Origin: G025836975 sp049646585
GTDB lineage: Bacteria; Pseudomonadota; Gammaproteobacteria; Burkholderiales; Burkholderiaceae_B
Direction: 5' to 3'
NCBI GenBank assembly: GCA_049646585.1
Contig: JBARWC010000184.1
Location: forward strand, 29,110 to 93,109
Length of the DNA stretch: 64,000 nt
Shown: in pieces, positions 16,744 through 25,800 of the stretch
How positions within the stretch are numbered: position 1 is the first letter of the stretch
How the letters are laid out: every line of letters starts with the position of its first letter
Program-made: the position numbers and the translations under genes
The notes under the pieces: generated by a model
Told to the model about the DNA's origin: nothing
Database searches by the model: none
What the model saw: only the letters and a program-made list of their open reading frames with translations

Positions 16744-17649
16744 ATGATGACTGAGGGTCGAGTGACGATAGTCGTCCTTTCATACAACAGGTGCGTGCAA
16801 CTGTTGGGCACGCTCGAATCATTGCGCAAGCTTCCGGGGCAGTGGCCCATCATCGTCGTCGACAATGGTTCGACCGACAGGACCGCCGCCGCCGTGGCGA
16901 AGCGTTTTCCTTCAGTGATGCTGATCCGCTCAGAGCGCAATCTGGGGGCGGCGGCGCGCAATATCGGTGTGGCCTATGCGCATACTCCCTACGTTGCGTT
17001 CAGCGATGACGACACGCAGTGGGATCCGGGGGCGCTGGAGCGCGCCGCGGACCTGCTGGACATGGCGCCCGATGTCGGCGTGCTAAGCGCCTGCATCCAC
17101 GTCGGACCCACGCGCAAGCTTGACCCCGGCTGTTTGACGATGCAGCATAGTCCGCTGGCCCGGGACAGCCTGCCGGGTCCGCAACTGCTGGGATTCATGG
17201 CGAGCGCCTGCGTCATGCGCACGCGCGCCTTTTTCGAGGTGGGCGGCTATTGGCCGCCTCTCTTCATCGGCGGCGAAGAGTCGTTGATGGCGCTGGACAT
17301 GGTGGAGCAGGGGTGGCGCATCATCTACGCGGCCGACGTGGTGACGCGGCATTTCCCTTCCAAGATTCGCGATTCCAGCTTGCGGCAACGCTTGCTGTTG
17401 CGCAATGCAATCTGGGTGGCCTGGATGCGGCGTCCCATGCGTGCGGCATGCCGGGAAACATCGCTGCGCATGCGGCAGGCGCATTCCCGCCATGTTCTCT
17501 GGTCCGTCCTCTGGCAAGCGCTGGTGGGCATGCCCCGCGCGCTGCGGCGCCGCAGGGTCATTTCCCCGGCTGTGGAGAAAATGCAGCGGCTGCTCGATAT
17601 GGCTGCCGCGGATCCCGCCTCGCGGGACTCCGGCCGCCGTCCAGCCTGA
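16744..17649 (+). CDS. glycosyltransferase family 2 protein
   Basis: A 301-residue GT-A fold transferase. It has the N-terminal IVVLSYNR, the nucleotide-binding IIVVDNGSTDRT, the conserved RNLGAAARNIGV and the metal-binding SDDDTQW motif. Near residue 180 there is the acceptor-site GGEESLMALDM pattern. No transmembrane helix is evident. The ATG at 16744 follows AAGGTGG and is preferred over TTG at 16717. It is 67 bp after the response regulator and on the same strand. Donor and acceptor sugars are unknown; a role in cell-surface glycan synthesis is plausible. Confidence 0.88.
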   Translation: MMTEGRVTIVVLSYNRCVQLLGTLESLRKLPGQWPIIVVDNGSTDRTAAAVAKRFPSVMLIRSERNLGAAARNIGVAYAHTPYVAFSDDDTQWDPGALERAADLLDMAPDVGVLSACIHVGPTRKLDPGCLTMQHSPLARDSLPGPQLLGFMASACVMRTRAFFEVGGYWPPLFIGGEESLMALDMVEQGWRIIYAADVVTRHFPSKIRDSSLRQRLLLRNAIWVAWMRRPMRAACRETSLRMRQAHSRHVLWSVLWQALVGMPRALRRRRVISPAVEKMQRLLDMAAADPASRDSGRRPA

Positions 17650-17654
17650 TCCGC

Positions 17655-17894
17655 TCAGTGCGGTCGCGGCCCTCCGCATGCGCGCATCGGAGGGTCTTCA
17701 CGCGGCGACTTGCCCGGGTCGCGTATCTCGTCAGGTTCTTCCCGGGGCGGCAAGTCCACTTCCTTGTCGGGCTCGCCGGGTGGGGGAATGTCGGGGGGCG
17801 TAGAGGGATCGTGGGCCGGCGGTTCAGGCACATGGGCCCGCAGGCAGGGCATGGCCTGGGTTATGGGAAAGCTCGCAATACTGGGTATTTTCAT
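17655..17894 (-). CDS. small proline-rich, acidic protein of unknown function
   Basis: A 79-residue protein rich in Pro, Asp and Glu, with repeated PP-D/E patterns such as PPDIPPPGEPDKEVDLPP and REEPDEIRDP after a short N-terminus (MKIPSIASFPIT). The start ATG at 17894 has a strong AGGAG 7 bases upstream, which is the main evidence that the gene is real. Short Pro-rich proteins of this kind occur in many proteobacteria, usually as hypothetical proteins. No domain is recognised. It converges with the glycosyltransferase gene (5 bp gap) and is divergent from glgA. A minus-strand sigma-54 promoter match lies about 58-74 bp upstream. Confidence 0.62.
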   Translation of the reverse strand: MKIPSIASFPITQAMPCLRAHVPEPPAHDPSTPPDIPPPGEPDKEVDLPPREEPDEIRDPGKSPREDPPMRACGGPRPH

Positions 17895-17921
17895 ATGGAT
17901 CTCCTGGATCGTCGCCGATTT

Positions 17922-17945
17922 TGGCGGTCGCGCAATGTGCCGCCA
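17922..17945. promoter_or_regulatory. inverted repeat in the glgA upstream gap
   Basis: TGGCGG (17922-17927) and CCGCCA (17940-17945) form a perfect 6-bp inverted repeat with a 12-base spacer. It lies just downstream of the minus-strand sigma-54 site and about 55-80 bases upstream of the predicted glgA transcript start. It could bind an activator or repressor; this is only a pattern. Confidence 0.3.
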
Positions 17946-17951
17946 CCTCGG

Positions 17952-17968
17952 GGCAATCGCCATGCCCG
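17952..17968 (-). promoter_or_regulatory. candidate sigma-54 promoter facing the proline-rich gene
   Basis: Read on the minus strand the site is CGGGCATGGCGATTGCC. GG and GC are 10 bases apart, with GGCATG at -24 (the same variant as at rpoN) and TTGC at -12. The predicted start is near 17941, about 47 bases before the ATG at 17894. It is weaker than the plus-strand neighbour because the base before GG and the last base deviate from consensus. Confidence 0.5.
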
Positions 17969-17973
17969 CGCGT

Positions 17974-17990
17974 CAGGCACGCCGCTTGCT
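17974..17990 (+). promoter_or_regulatory. sigma-54 (-24/-12) promoter candidate for the glgA operon
   Basis: The site reads CAGGCACGCCGCTTGCT. GGCACG at -24 and TTGCT at -12 match consensus exactly, and GG and GC are 10 bases apart. Only the T before GG is replaced. The predicted start is near 18001, leaving a ~150-base leader before the glgA GTG. The presence of rpoN and two activator genes within 6 kb strengthens the case. Confidence 0.65.
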
Positions 17991-18150
17991 CGAGTACAGC
18001 CAGAAGCAGGCATGCCTGCTGGGGATATTCGGAACTGCAAGGTGATTACGTTTCAGCAGTAATTACATTTTTACGCGGTTTTTTACCAGCGAATCCAAGG
18101 CGCGGCTTCGGCGCACGCCCGGCCATCAGGGCGGATACTGGAGAACGATC

Positions 18151-19797
18151 GTGGCATTGAATATTCTGGCTGTTTCATCCGAGGCTTTTCCCTTGGCAAA
18201 AACCGGAGGATTGGGAGACGCGGTCAGCGGGCTTGCGCAGTCGCTGGGCGAATGCGGAGTGCGCGTGACACTGTTGTTGCCCGCTTACCCCGGTACTTTA
18301 AAGCACGTGCGCCAGCTGCGCCGTGCCGCGGTGCTCCGCGGTATACCTGGAGGAGAGGCTGTTCTGCTCGCCGCCGAGTGTCCGGAGCTGAAAATGCCGG
18401 TATTGTTGTTGAAGAACGATGCCTTGTATGACCGCGAGGGGCTTTACGCGACCCCGGACGGCAACGATTACGATGACAACGCCGTCAGGTTTGCGGCGTT
18501 GGCGCATGCCGCCGCGCGCATCGCGCAAGGAGTGGGCACCATGCCCCGCCCCGATATAGTGCACGCGCACGACTGGCATGCCGCCCTGGCCCCTCTGATA
18601 GTGCGCCAGCTTGGTGTGGAGGGCGTGAAAACGGTGCTTACTTTGCACAATGTGGCTTTTCAGGGCATTTTTCCCATGGCGCTGGCGGGTCAGCTGGGAA
18701 TAGCCGAGAGGTATTGCAATGACGCGGGGCTGGAGTTTTGGGGGCAGTTGAATTTTCTCAAGGCCGGCATACGCTGTGCCGACCTGATCACCGTTGTAAG
18801 CCGAAACTACGCGCGTGAAATATTGACCCCCGAGTTCGGCTGCGGCCTGGAAGGGGTCCTGGCGGATCGGCGCGGCGACCTGGTACCTATTCCCAACGGC
18901 ATCGATACCGCATTGTGGAACCCCGAAGCCGACGAGTACCTGCGTGGTTGCCGCTTCGGCGTAGGCGGCATGGCCGGCAAGGCGACCTGCAAGCATGAAC
19001 TGCAACAGACTTTTGGATTGGCCCCGAGCCCGAGCGCCACGGTATTGGCCATGGGCAGCCGGCTTACCAGCCAGAAAATGGCTGACGTGGCGGTGGAGGC
19101 CATTCCGCTCGCTTTGGACCAGCATCAGGATCTGCAGGCCTGCATAATCGGACAGGGGGAAAAAAAACTGGAAAAGGCTCTGGCGGAACTCGCACAGCGC
19201 TATCCGGGCCGTTGCAGCGTGCATATAGGCTTCGATGAAGCGCAGGCGCATCTGTTGCACGCGGGCGCCGATATTCTGTTGCACGGAAGCCGGTTCGAAC
19301 CCTTCGGGCTGACACCCTTGTATTCCATGCGCTACGGCACGGTTCCTATCGGGTCGCGGGTCGGCGGCATGGCGGACACCATCCTGGATCCCGGCATGCA
19401 CAGGCCGGCTGGCGCCATGCGCGGCGCAACCGGCATTCTCTTCGAAGGCGATCATCCACGCGATATGGCTTTGGCCATAGACCGCGCGATGGCGCTACGC
19501 GGCATGCCTGAAATCTGGAACGCGATGCAGGTCAATGGCATGCGCGCCGATTTCAGTTGGGCCAAGACGGCCCCCTCTTATCTGAGCGTTTACCAGTCCC
19601 TCAGACCGGATGTCTCGCTGGGCCGCATTCCGGAGCGCTATCGTCGAATCTTGCCGGGACGCGTCCGGCAGCCGGCGGCAGCCAACCCCGCGCTTGCGGG
19701 CTATTTTCCCCCGCCGGCCGGCGGCTCCCTGACCGGTCGCCTGCGCAAGGACGGCCGGACCGCATCCACGGTCGGCCCTGAGGCCACGGCCGCATGA
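18151..19797 (+). CDS. glgA: glycogen synthase (ADP-glucose type, GT5)
   Basis: A 548-residue glucosyltransferase that adds glucose from ADP-glucose to alpha-1,4-glucan. The ADP-glucose motif AKTGGLGDAVSGL is at residues 14-26, and the second half has the GT-B donor site with SRFEPFGLTPLYSMRYGTVP. This is classical GlgA, not the actinobacterial GlgM. The C-terminus has ~50 extra residues rich in Pro, Gly and Ala beyond the usual ~480. The GTG start has GGAG 8 bases upstream. It is the first gene of the eight-gene glucan operon, and its stop overlaps the next start (ATGA). No glgC is in the window, so ADP-glucose must come from elsewhere. Confidence 0.95.
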   Translation: MALNILAVSSEAFPLAKTGGLGDAVSGLAQSLGECGVRVTLLLPAYPGTLKHVRQLRRAAVLRGIPGGEAVLLAAECPELKMPVLLLKNDALYDREGLYATPDGNDYDDNAVRFAALAHAAARIAQGVGTMPRPDIVHAHDWHAALAPLIVRQLGVEGVKTVLTLHNVAFQGIFPMALAGQLGIAERYCNDAGLEFWGQLNFLKAGIRCADLITVVSRNYAREILTPEFGCGLEGVLADRRGDLVPIPNGIDTALWNPEADEYLRGCRFGVGGMAGKATCKHELQQTFGLAPSPSATVLAMGSRLTSQKMADVAVEAIPLALDQHQDLQACIIGQGEKKLEKALAELAQRYPGRCSVHIGFDEAQAHLLHAGADILLHGSRFEPFGLTPLYSMRYGTVPIGSRVGGMADTILDPGMHRPAGAMRGATGILFEGDHPRDMALAIDRAMALRGMPEIWNAMQVNGMRADFSWAKTAPSYLSVYQSLRPDVSLGRIPERYRRILPGRVRQPAAANPALAGYFPPPAGGSLTGRLRKDGRTASTVGPEATAA

Positions 19798-22700
19798 TGG
19801 CCATGCGCATCTATCACGTCTTGTCGCCACCGGCCGCGAACGAGGCCGCTGCGCTGGAGTCCCATGATTGGGATGCGCGATGCGCGCGGGCCAAGGCACT
19901 GGGGTTCGACTGCGTGCTGGCCGGTCCGCTGGAGGAGCCGGAGGCGGCGGCGGGCGCGGCGCGGCGCCATGGCGTTCAGCTCTTGCTTGATCTGACTCTG
20001 GATGATGTTGGCGGGGCCGATCTGGAGCGCCGGGCGCGGACGCTCGGTGATGTGCTGGATGCGGGCGTCGGAGGTTTTCGCTGTCTGGCTCCCGCGTCGA
20101 TGCCCGTGCAGAGTTGGCAAACCGTAATAGGCCGCGCGCGCGCGGGGCATCCCGATGGTTTCTTTCTGGCCTGGACTCCCGGCCTGGCGCCTCGGCAGGT
20201 GGCTGCGTTGGCGGCCGGCGGATTCGACGCCACATTCGGTTCCGCGGCATGGTGGGATTATCGGTCGCCGTGGCTGCTGGAAGAGTCCGATCGCTTGCGG
20301 CGGGTGGGGCCCGTGATCCAGACGGTGGTCGCCGAGAGCGCGCGTGTCGGCGATGACTCATGGAATGTCGACACGCGGCAGGCAGGCAGGCGGCTTTGGG
20401 TTGCCGCCTTCTTTGGCGGCGGCATTCTGATGCCGGAAGGCTATGAGAAGTCGGCGGGCGACGAGGCGGTAATCGCCGTGAACCGTTGGCTTGCCGAGCA
20501 GAGCGCGGCGGATGCCCGTGCCTGGCGCCGATTGTCGGGACCGGCTGCGGGCTTTACCGCCTGGTTTCGGGAAGGCGACCCGGCGCAACTGCTTATGGTG
20601 AATCCCGACGACGAGGCGCCGGCGGTGCTGGATCGGCGGGTATTCGTGCCGCGCATGCCCGACAGCTACACCTTGTCCGGCGAGGCGAGCGAAGCGCTTC
20701 CGGCAATGCTGGAAGCCGCTGGGGCGATGGTCCTGCTTCTGGAAGTGGCCTTGCCGGTCAAGGCAAGTGGGCGCAGGCTGGATCCTCCCGCGCCAAGTGA
20801 GCCGCCTCTGCATGGGCCGCGCATTGCGATCGAGAACGTCATGCCGCGAATTGACGACGGGCGGTTTCCTGTAAAGCGGGCCATCGGTGACGTTTTGCGG
20901 GTGCAGGCCGATGTATTCATGGACGGCCATGATCGCATTGCCGTTTGGCTGCTATGGAGAGCCGCTGATGAAGCACAGTGGCGCCGGGCCGAAATGCGGC
21001 CGCTGGGCAATGACCGATGGGAAGCGGAGTTCATACCCGAACGCCTGGGCCGGTACTGCTATACCGTCCAGGCATGGCAGGATGTCTGGGGCTCATATTG
21101 CCACGGCCTGATGAAAAAGCGGGACGCCGGCCAGGACGTGTCGCTGGATGTCGAGGAGGGCCGCATGCTTGTCGCGGCCGCGCTGGAGCGTGCGCGGGAC
21201 GATATGCCGGAAGTCGCCGCGGAAATTGCTGCGCTACTGCGCGCCGTGGGCCATCCACAGGGAAACAAGCCTCGTCCGCGGCGCGAATTGTCGCTGACGG
21301 GCTTATCGATGCAGAAACCGGATGCCCGCCCCTTGCCGACCGCCACCCCCGAGCAGGTCGGCATTCTGCTGTCCGAGTCGTCCGAGCGTATCATGCGCGC
21401 CGTCGACCATCGCCCGTTCGAGGCTGGCGCCGCTGTTTATCCGCTGACCGTGGACAGGCGGGAAGCGCGCTTTTCCAGCTGGTATGAACTCTTTCCGCGC
21501 TCGCAAAGCCCGTCCCCGGGCACCCATGGGACTTTCCGGGATGTGATCGACCGGCTTTCGGCCATTCGGGACATGGGGTTCGATACCTTGTACTTCCCGC
21601 CCATACACCCTATCGGGCAAACCAATCGCAAGGGTCGCAACAACGCCTTGTCGGCGGCGCCGGGCGAACCCGGCAGTCCCTACGCCATCGGCTCCGCCGC
21701 GGGGGGGCACGATGCGGTGCATCCCGAGCTGGGCACGCTGGACGATTTCCAGGAACTGTTGGGCGCCGCGCACGATCACGGCCTGGAAGTCGCGCTGGAT
21801 TTCGCCATTCAGTGTTCGCCCGACCACCCCTGGCTCGGCGAACATCCCGACTGGTTCGATTGGCGCGCCGACGGCTCCTTGCGCCATGCCGAGAATCCTC
21901 CCAAGCGCTACGAGGATATCGTCAATCCGGATTTCTATGCCGATCCCGTCGAGGCAAGGCCGCAGATGGCCTTGTGGCGTGCTTTGCGCGACACGCTGCT
22001 GTTCTGGATACAGCAGGGGGTGCGTGTGTTCCGGGTGGACAATCCGCACACCAAGCCGCTGCCTTTTTGGCAATGGCTGATAGCGCAGATTCAGGCCGAG
22101 CATCCCGACGTGCTGTTCCTTTCCGAAGCGTTTACGCGGCCGAAAATGATGTACAGGCTGGCCAAGCTTGGATTCACGCAGTCTTATACCTACTTCACCT
22201 GGCGCCACGGCAAGCAGGAGCTGACGGATTACCTGAACGAGCTGAATTCGCCGCCCGCGGCGGACTGCTTCCGGCCGCATTTCTTCGTCAATACCCCAGA
22301 CATCAATCCGACCTTCCTGCATAGCTCAGGCAGGCCGGGCTTCCTGATCCGGGCCGCCCTGGCGGCCACGACGTCCGGCTTATGGGGCATGTACAACGGC
22401 TTCGAGCTGTGCGAGGCGCGCAGCCTGGCCGGCAAGGAGGAATACCAGGATTCGGAAAAATACGAGCTGCGTTCCTGGGATTGGAACCGTCCCGGAAACA
22501 TCATCGCGGAAATCACCCGCCTGAATCAGTTGCGTCGCCAGAACCCCGCGCTTCAATCCCACCTGGGGATACGGTTCCACAAGGTCGATAACGACCAGAT
22601 TCTCTTTTTTTCCAAGACGGCCCCGGAAGGGGACAGCACCGTGGTGGTCGCCATCAGCCTGGATCCGTTCGGCCGCCAGGCCGGGACGCTGGAGCTGCCC

Positions 22701-22880
22701 TTGTGGGAATGGGGCTTGCAGGGCGAAGAGGCGATATGGATGCGCGAGCTGTACGAAGACCGGCGTTTCAGCTTGCGGGGTATGCGTCACCGCATCGAAC
22801 TGGCGCCGGAGCGCCCCTTTCTGTTGTGGAGCGTGGAAGAGGCGGAAGCCGCGCGCTCCCATGGCGGGGCGGGGTATTGA
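19794..22880 (+). CDS. glgE: alpha-1,4-glucan:maltose-1-phosphate maltosyltransferase with extra N-terminal GH13-like domain
   Basis: A 1028-residue enzyme that extends glucan by maltosyl units from maltose-1-phosphate. The GlgE part covers residues ~342-1028: an N-terminal beta domain, then a GH13_3 barrel. The nucleophile is D749 in FRVDNPHTKPLPFW and the acid/base is E778 in LSEAFTRP, with the 29-residue spacing seen in Streptomyces GlgE. Residues 1-~330 resemble a second, degenerate GH13 barrel (LGFDCVLAGPLEEPE, LLLDLTLDD), but the region II motif reads GFRCLAP, without the nucleophilic Asp. The start overlaps the glgA stop by 4 bp. The usual length without the extension is ~670. Confidence 0.95.
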   Translation: MMAMRIYHVLSPPAANEAAALESHDWDARCARAKALGFDCVLAGPLEEPEAAAGAARRHGVQLLLDLTLDDVGGADLERRARTLGDVLDAGVGGFRCLAPASMPVQSWQTVIGRARAGHPDGFFLAWTPGLAPRQVAALAAGGFDATFGSAAWWDYRSPWLLEESDRLRRVGPVIQTVVAESARVGDDSWNVDTRQAGRRLWVAAFFGGGILMPEGYEKSAGDEAVIAVNRWLAEQSAADARAWRRLSGPAAGFTAWFREGDPAQLLMVNPDDEAPAVLDRRVFVPRMPDSYTLSGEASEALPAMLEAAGAMVLLLEVALPVKASGRRLDPPAPSEPPLHGPRIAIENVMPRIDDGRFPVKRAIGDVLRVQADVFMDGHDRIAVWLLWRAADEAQWRRAEMRPLGNDRWEAEFIPERLGRYCYTVQAWQDVWGSYCHGLMKKRDAGQDVSLDVEEGRMLVAAALERARDDMPEVAAEIAALLRAVGHPQGNKPRPRRELSLTGLSMQKPDARPLPTATPEQVGILLSESSERIMRAVDHRPFEAGAAVYPLTVDRREARFSSWYELFPRSQSPSPGTHGTFRDVIDRLSAIRDMGFDTLYFPPIHPIGQTNRKGRNNALSAAPGEPGSPYAIGSAAGGHDAVHPELGTLDDFQELLGAAHDHGLEVALDFAIQCSPDHPWLGEHPDWFDWRADGSLRHAENPPKRYEDIVNPDFYADPVEARPQMALWRALRDTLLFWIQQGVRVFRVDNPHTKPLPFWQWLIAQIQAEHPDVLFLSEAFTRPKMMYRLAKLGFTQSYTYFTWRHGKQELTDYLNELNSPPAADCFRPHFFVNTPDINPTFLHSSGRPGFLIRAALAATTSGLWGMYNGFELCEARSLAGKEEYQDSEKYELRSWDWNRPGNIIAEITRLNQLRRQNPALQSHLGIRFHKVDNDQILFFSKTAPEGDSTVVVAISLDPFGRQAGTLELPLWEWGLQGEEAIWMRELYEDRRFSLRGMRHRIELAPERPFLLWSVEEAEAARSHGGAGY

Positions 22881-22895
22881 AGAAAGAGGGGTTTC

Positions 22896-25800
22896 ATGGC
22901 CCAGGCAAAAAAAAGCAGGCCCGAACAAGCACAGGATCCGCTCTGGTACAAGGACGCAGTCATTTACCAACTGCATGTCAAATCGTTCTTCGATGCCAAC
23001 GATGACGGTCAGGGCGATTTTGCCGGATTGATCGCCAAGCTGGATTACATCGCCAGTCTGGGCGTCGACACGGTGTGGCTGCTGCCTTTCTACCCTTCTC
23101 CCAGGCTGGACGATGGCTACGACATCGCTCAATACCGCGGTGTGCACGAAGATTACGGCTCGCTGGCCGACGTCAGGAAATTCATACGCGCCGCCCATGC
23201 GCGCGGCTTGCGGGTCATCACCGAGCTCGTCGTCAATCACACGTCGGACCAGCATGTCTGGTTCCAGCGGGCGCGGCGTGCCAAGCCGGGATCGGCGGCC
23301 CGGAATTTCTATGTCTGGTCCGACAACGACCAGGCTTATGCGGGGACGCGGATTATTTTCTGCGACACCGAAAAGTCCAATTGGACCTGGGATCCCGTGG
23401 CGGGCGCCTATTTCTGGCATCGCTTCTATTCGCATCAGCCCGATCTGAACTACGACAATCCCCGCGTGTTGGAAGCGGTGATCGGCATCATGCGGTTCTG
23501 GCTGGACATGGGGGTGGACGGCCTGCGGCTCGATGCCGTGCCCTACCTGGTCGAGCGGGAAGGAAGCAACAACGAGAATCTGCCGGAAACCCATGAAGTT
23601 CTCAAGCGCATACGCGCCGCCCTGGACAAGGAATACCCGGGTCGCATGCTGCTGGCGGAGGCCAATCAGTGGCCCGAGGACGCGCAGGAATACTTCGGCC
23701 GGGGCGACGAGTGCCATATGTCGTTCCATTTCCCCCTGATGCCGCGCATGTATATGGCCATTGCTCGAGCGGACCGCTTGCCGATCACCGACATCATGCA
23801 GCAGACGCCGGATATTCCGGAAGGCTGCCAATGGGCGATTTTTCTGCGCAATCACGACGAACTGACACTGGAGATGGTGACCAGCAGCGAACGAGACTAT
23901 CTGTGGGATGTCTATGCCGTGGACCGGCGTGCGCGCATCAACCTGGGGATACGCCGGCGCCTGGCGCCACTGCTGGAGCGTGACCGGCGCCGCGTCGAGC
24001 TGATGAACAGCTTGCTGCTGTCCATGCCGGGCACACCGGTGCTGTATTACGGCGACGAGATCGGCATGGGCGACAATATCCATCTGGGCGATCGGGACGG
24101 AGTTCGGACGCCCATGCAATGGAGTCCCGATCGCAACGGCGGATTTTCAAGGGCGGACCCGGAAAAGCTGTCGCTGCCGGTGCTGATGGGGCCTTTGTAT
24201 GGGTATGAGGCGGTCAACGTCGAGGCACAGCAGCGCGATCCTCATTCATTGCTCAACTGGACGCGCCGCATGCTGGCCAAGCGCCGGCAATCCCGTGTTT
24301 TCGGCCGCGGCAGCCTGCGTTTCCTGTTCCCGGGCAACCGGAAGATATTGGCCTACCTGCGCGAGCACGAGGGCACCGTTCTGCTATGCGTTGCCAACCT
24401 GTCCGACGCATCGCAACCCGTTGAGCTGGATCTGGCATCCATGGCCGGCAGGGTGCCCATCGAGGTGCTGGGCGGCACTCCGTTCCCGACGATCGGCACA
24501 TTGCCGTATTTGCTTACCCTTCCGCCTTATGGCTTTTATTGGTTCCAACTGAGCGACAGCGTCGCGCCGCCCGCCTGGCATGCAAGCAGTCCGCCCCAGA
24601 TGCCGGAATACCGCACCCTGGTGCTGCGCCACAAGGCCGGCTACCAGTTAATGGAAGGATCACGGAAAGCACTGTGCAACCAGGTGCTGCCGCTCTATTT
24701 TGAGCGTCAGCGATGGTATGCCCGCGGGCAGGCTCCCGCTTCCGTCGGGATCGGGTACATCGTTCCGCTGCCGTCAGGTTCCGTCGACAAGGGCGAACTC
24801 TTCCTGGCTGAATTCGACGTGCCGGACGGAGACGGTTCCGAACGCTATTTCCTGCCTCTGGCCTTGCTGTGGTCCGAAACGGTCGAAGGCATGCCGGCTC
24901 AGTATGCCTTGGCCCGTGTGCGCCGTGGCTCGGAACTGGGGCTGGCCACCGACGCCTATTCCTTGCCCGAATTCACGCAGGCCCTGCTGGAGAATTGGCT
25001 GGACGAGCGGCGGATAGCCATCGATGTCAGCCGGGGGCGATCCGTGCTGCATTTCAGGGCGGAACCGGGGCTGCGCGCCATGGACTGGCCCGCGGACCTG
25101 GGCGTCGATTGGTTTCACGGAGAGCAGTCCAACAGCTCGCTGCTGTTGGGCAACCTGGCCGTGCTGAAATTGCTGCGGCACGTGACGGCGGGCGTGCACC
25201 CCGAGGCCGAGATGACCCGCCATTTGACTCGGCTGGGCTACGGCAACTCCGCCGCGCTGCTCGGCGAACTTGTGCGGGTGGACGAGGACGGGACGCCGCA
25301 TACGCTGTCCTTGCTGCATGCGCGCATACCGAACCAGGGCGATGCCTGGGGCTGGACTCAGGACTATCTGAAGCGCACGCTTGAAAACGCCGCGCTGGCC
25401 GGGGAAAGCCAGGCCGATTATCGGGAAGACTTGCTGGGCTATACGACCATTGCATCGACCATAGGGCAGCGCCTGGCGCAGTTGCATGCCGTGCTGGCTT
25501 TGCCCAGCGAGGATCCGGCCTTCATGCCGAAGGAGGCGGGCAGGGACGACGCGCAGGCATGGGCCAAGGATATCCGGGACCTGGTCAACGCCGCCCTGAA
25601 GGCCGCAGCCGCCGGCAGATCAGCGCTTTCGGAAGCTGCGGCTTTGCAACTCGATGAGCTCAAGTCGCTGAAGAAAGCATTGCTGGAGGAGATCGGCGTC
25701 CAGGCGCTGGCGCTGGTCGGTACGACGCGCACCCGCATCCATGGCGACTTTCATCTGGGTCAGGTGCTGATCGCGCAGAACGACGTGTATCTGATCGATT

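Noticed and set aside
17710..18045. 111-residue plus-strand frame opposite the proline-rich gene, with one hydrophobic stretch
   Set aside because: No ribosome site; the opposite strand has a strong AGGAG and a typical Pro-rich protein.
22380..24119. 579-residue minus-strand frame over glgE and treS
   Set aside because: It is antisense to two certain genes and has no family features.
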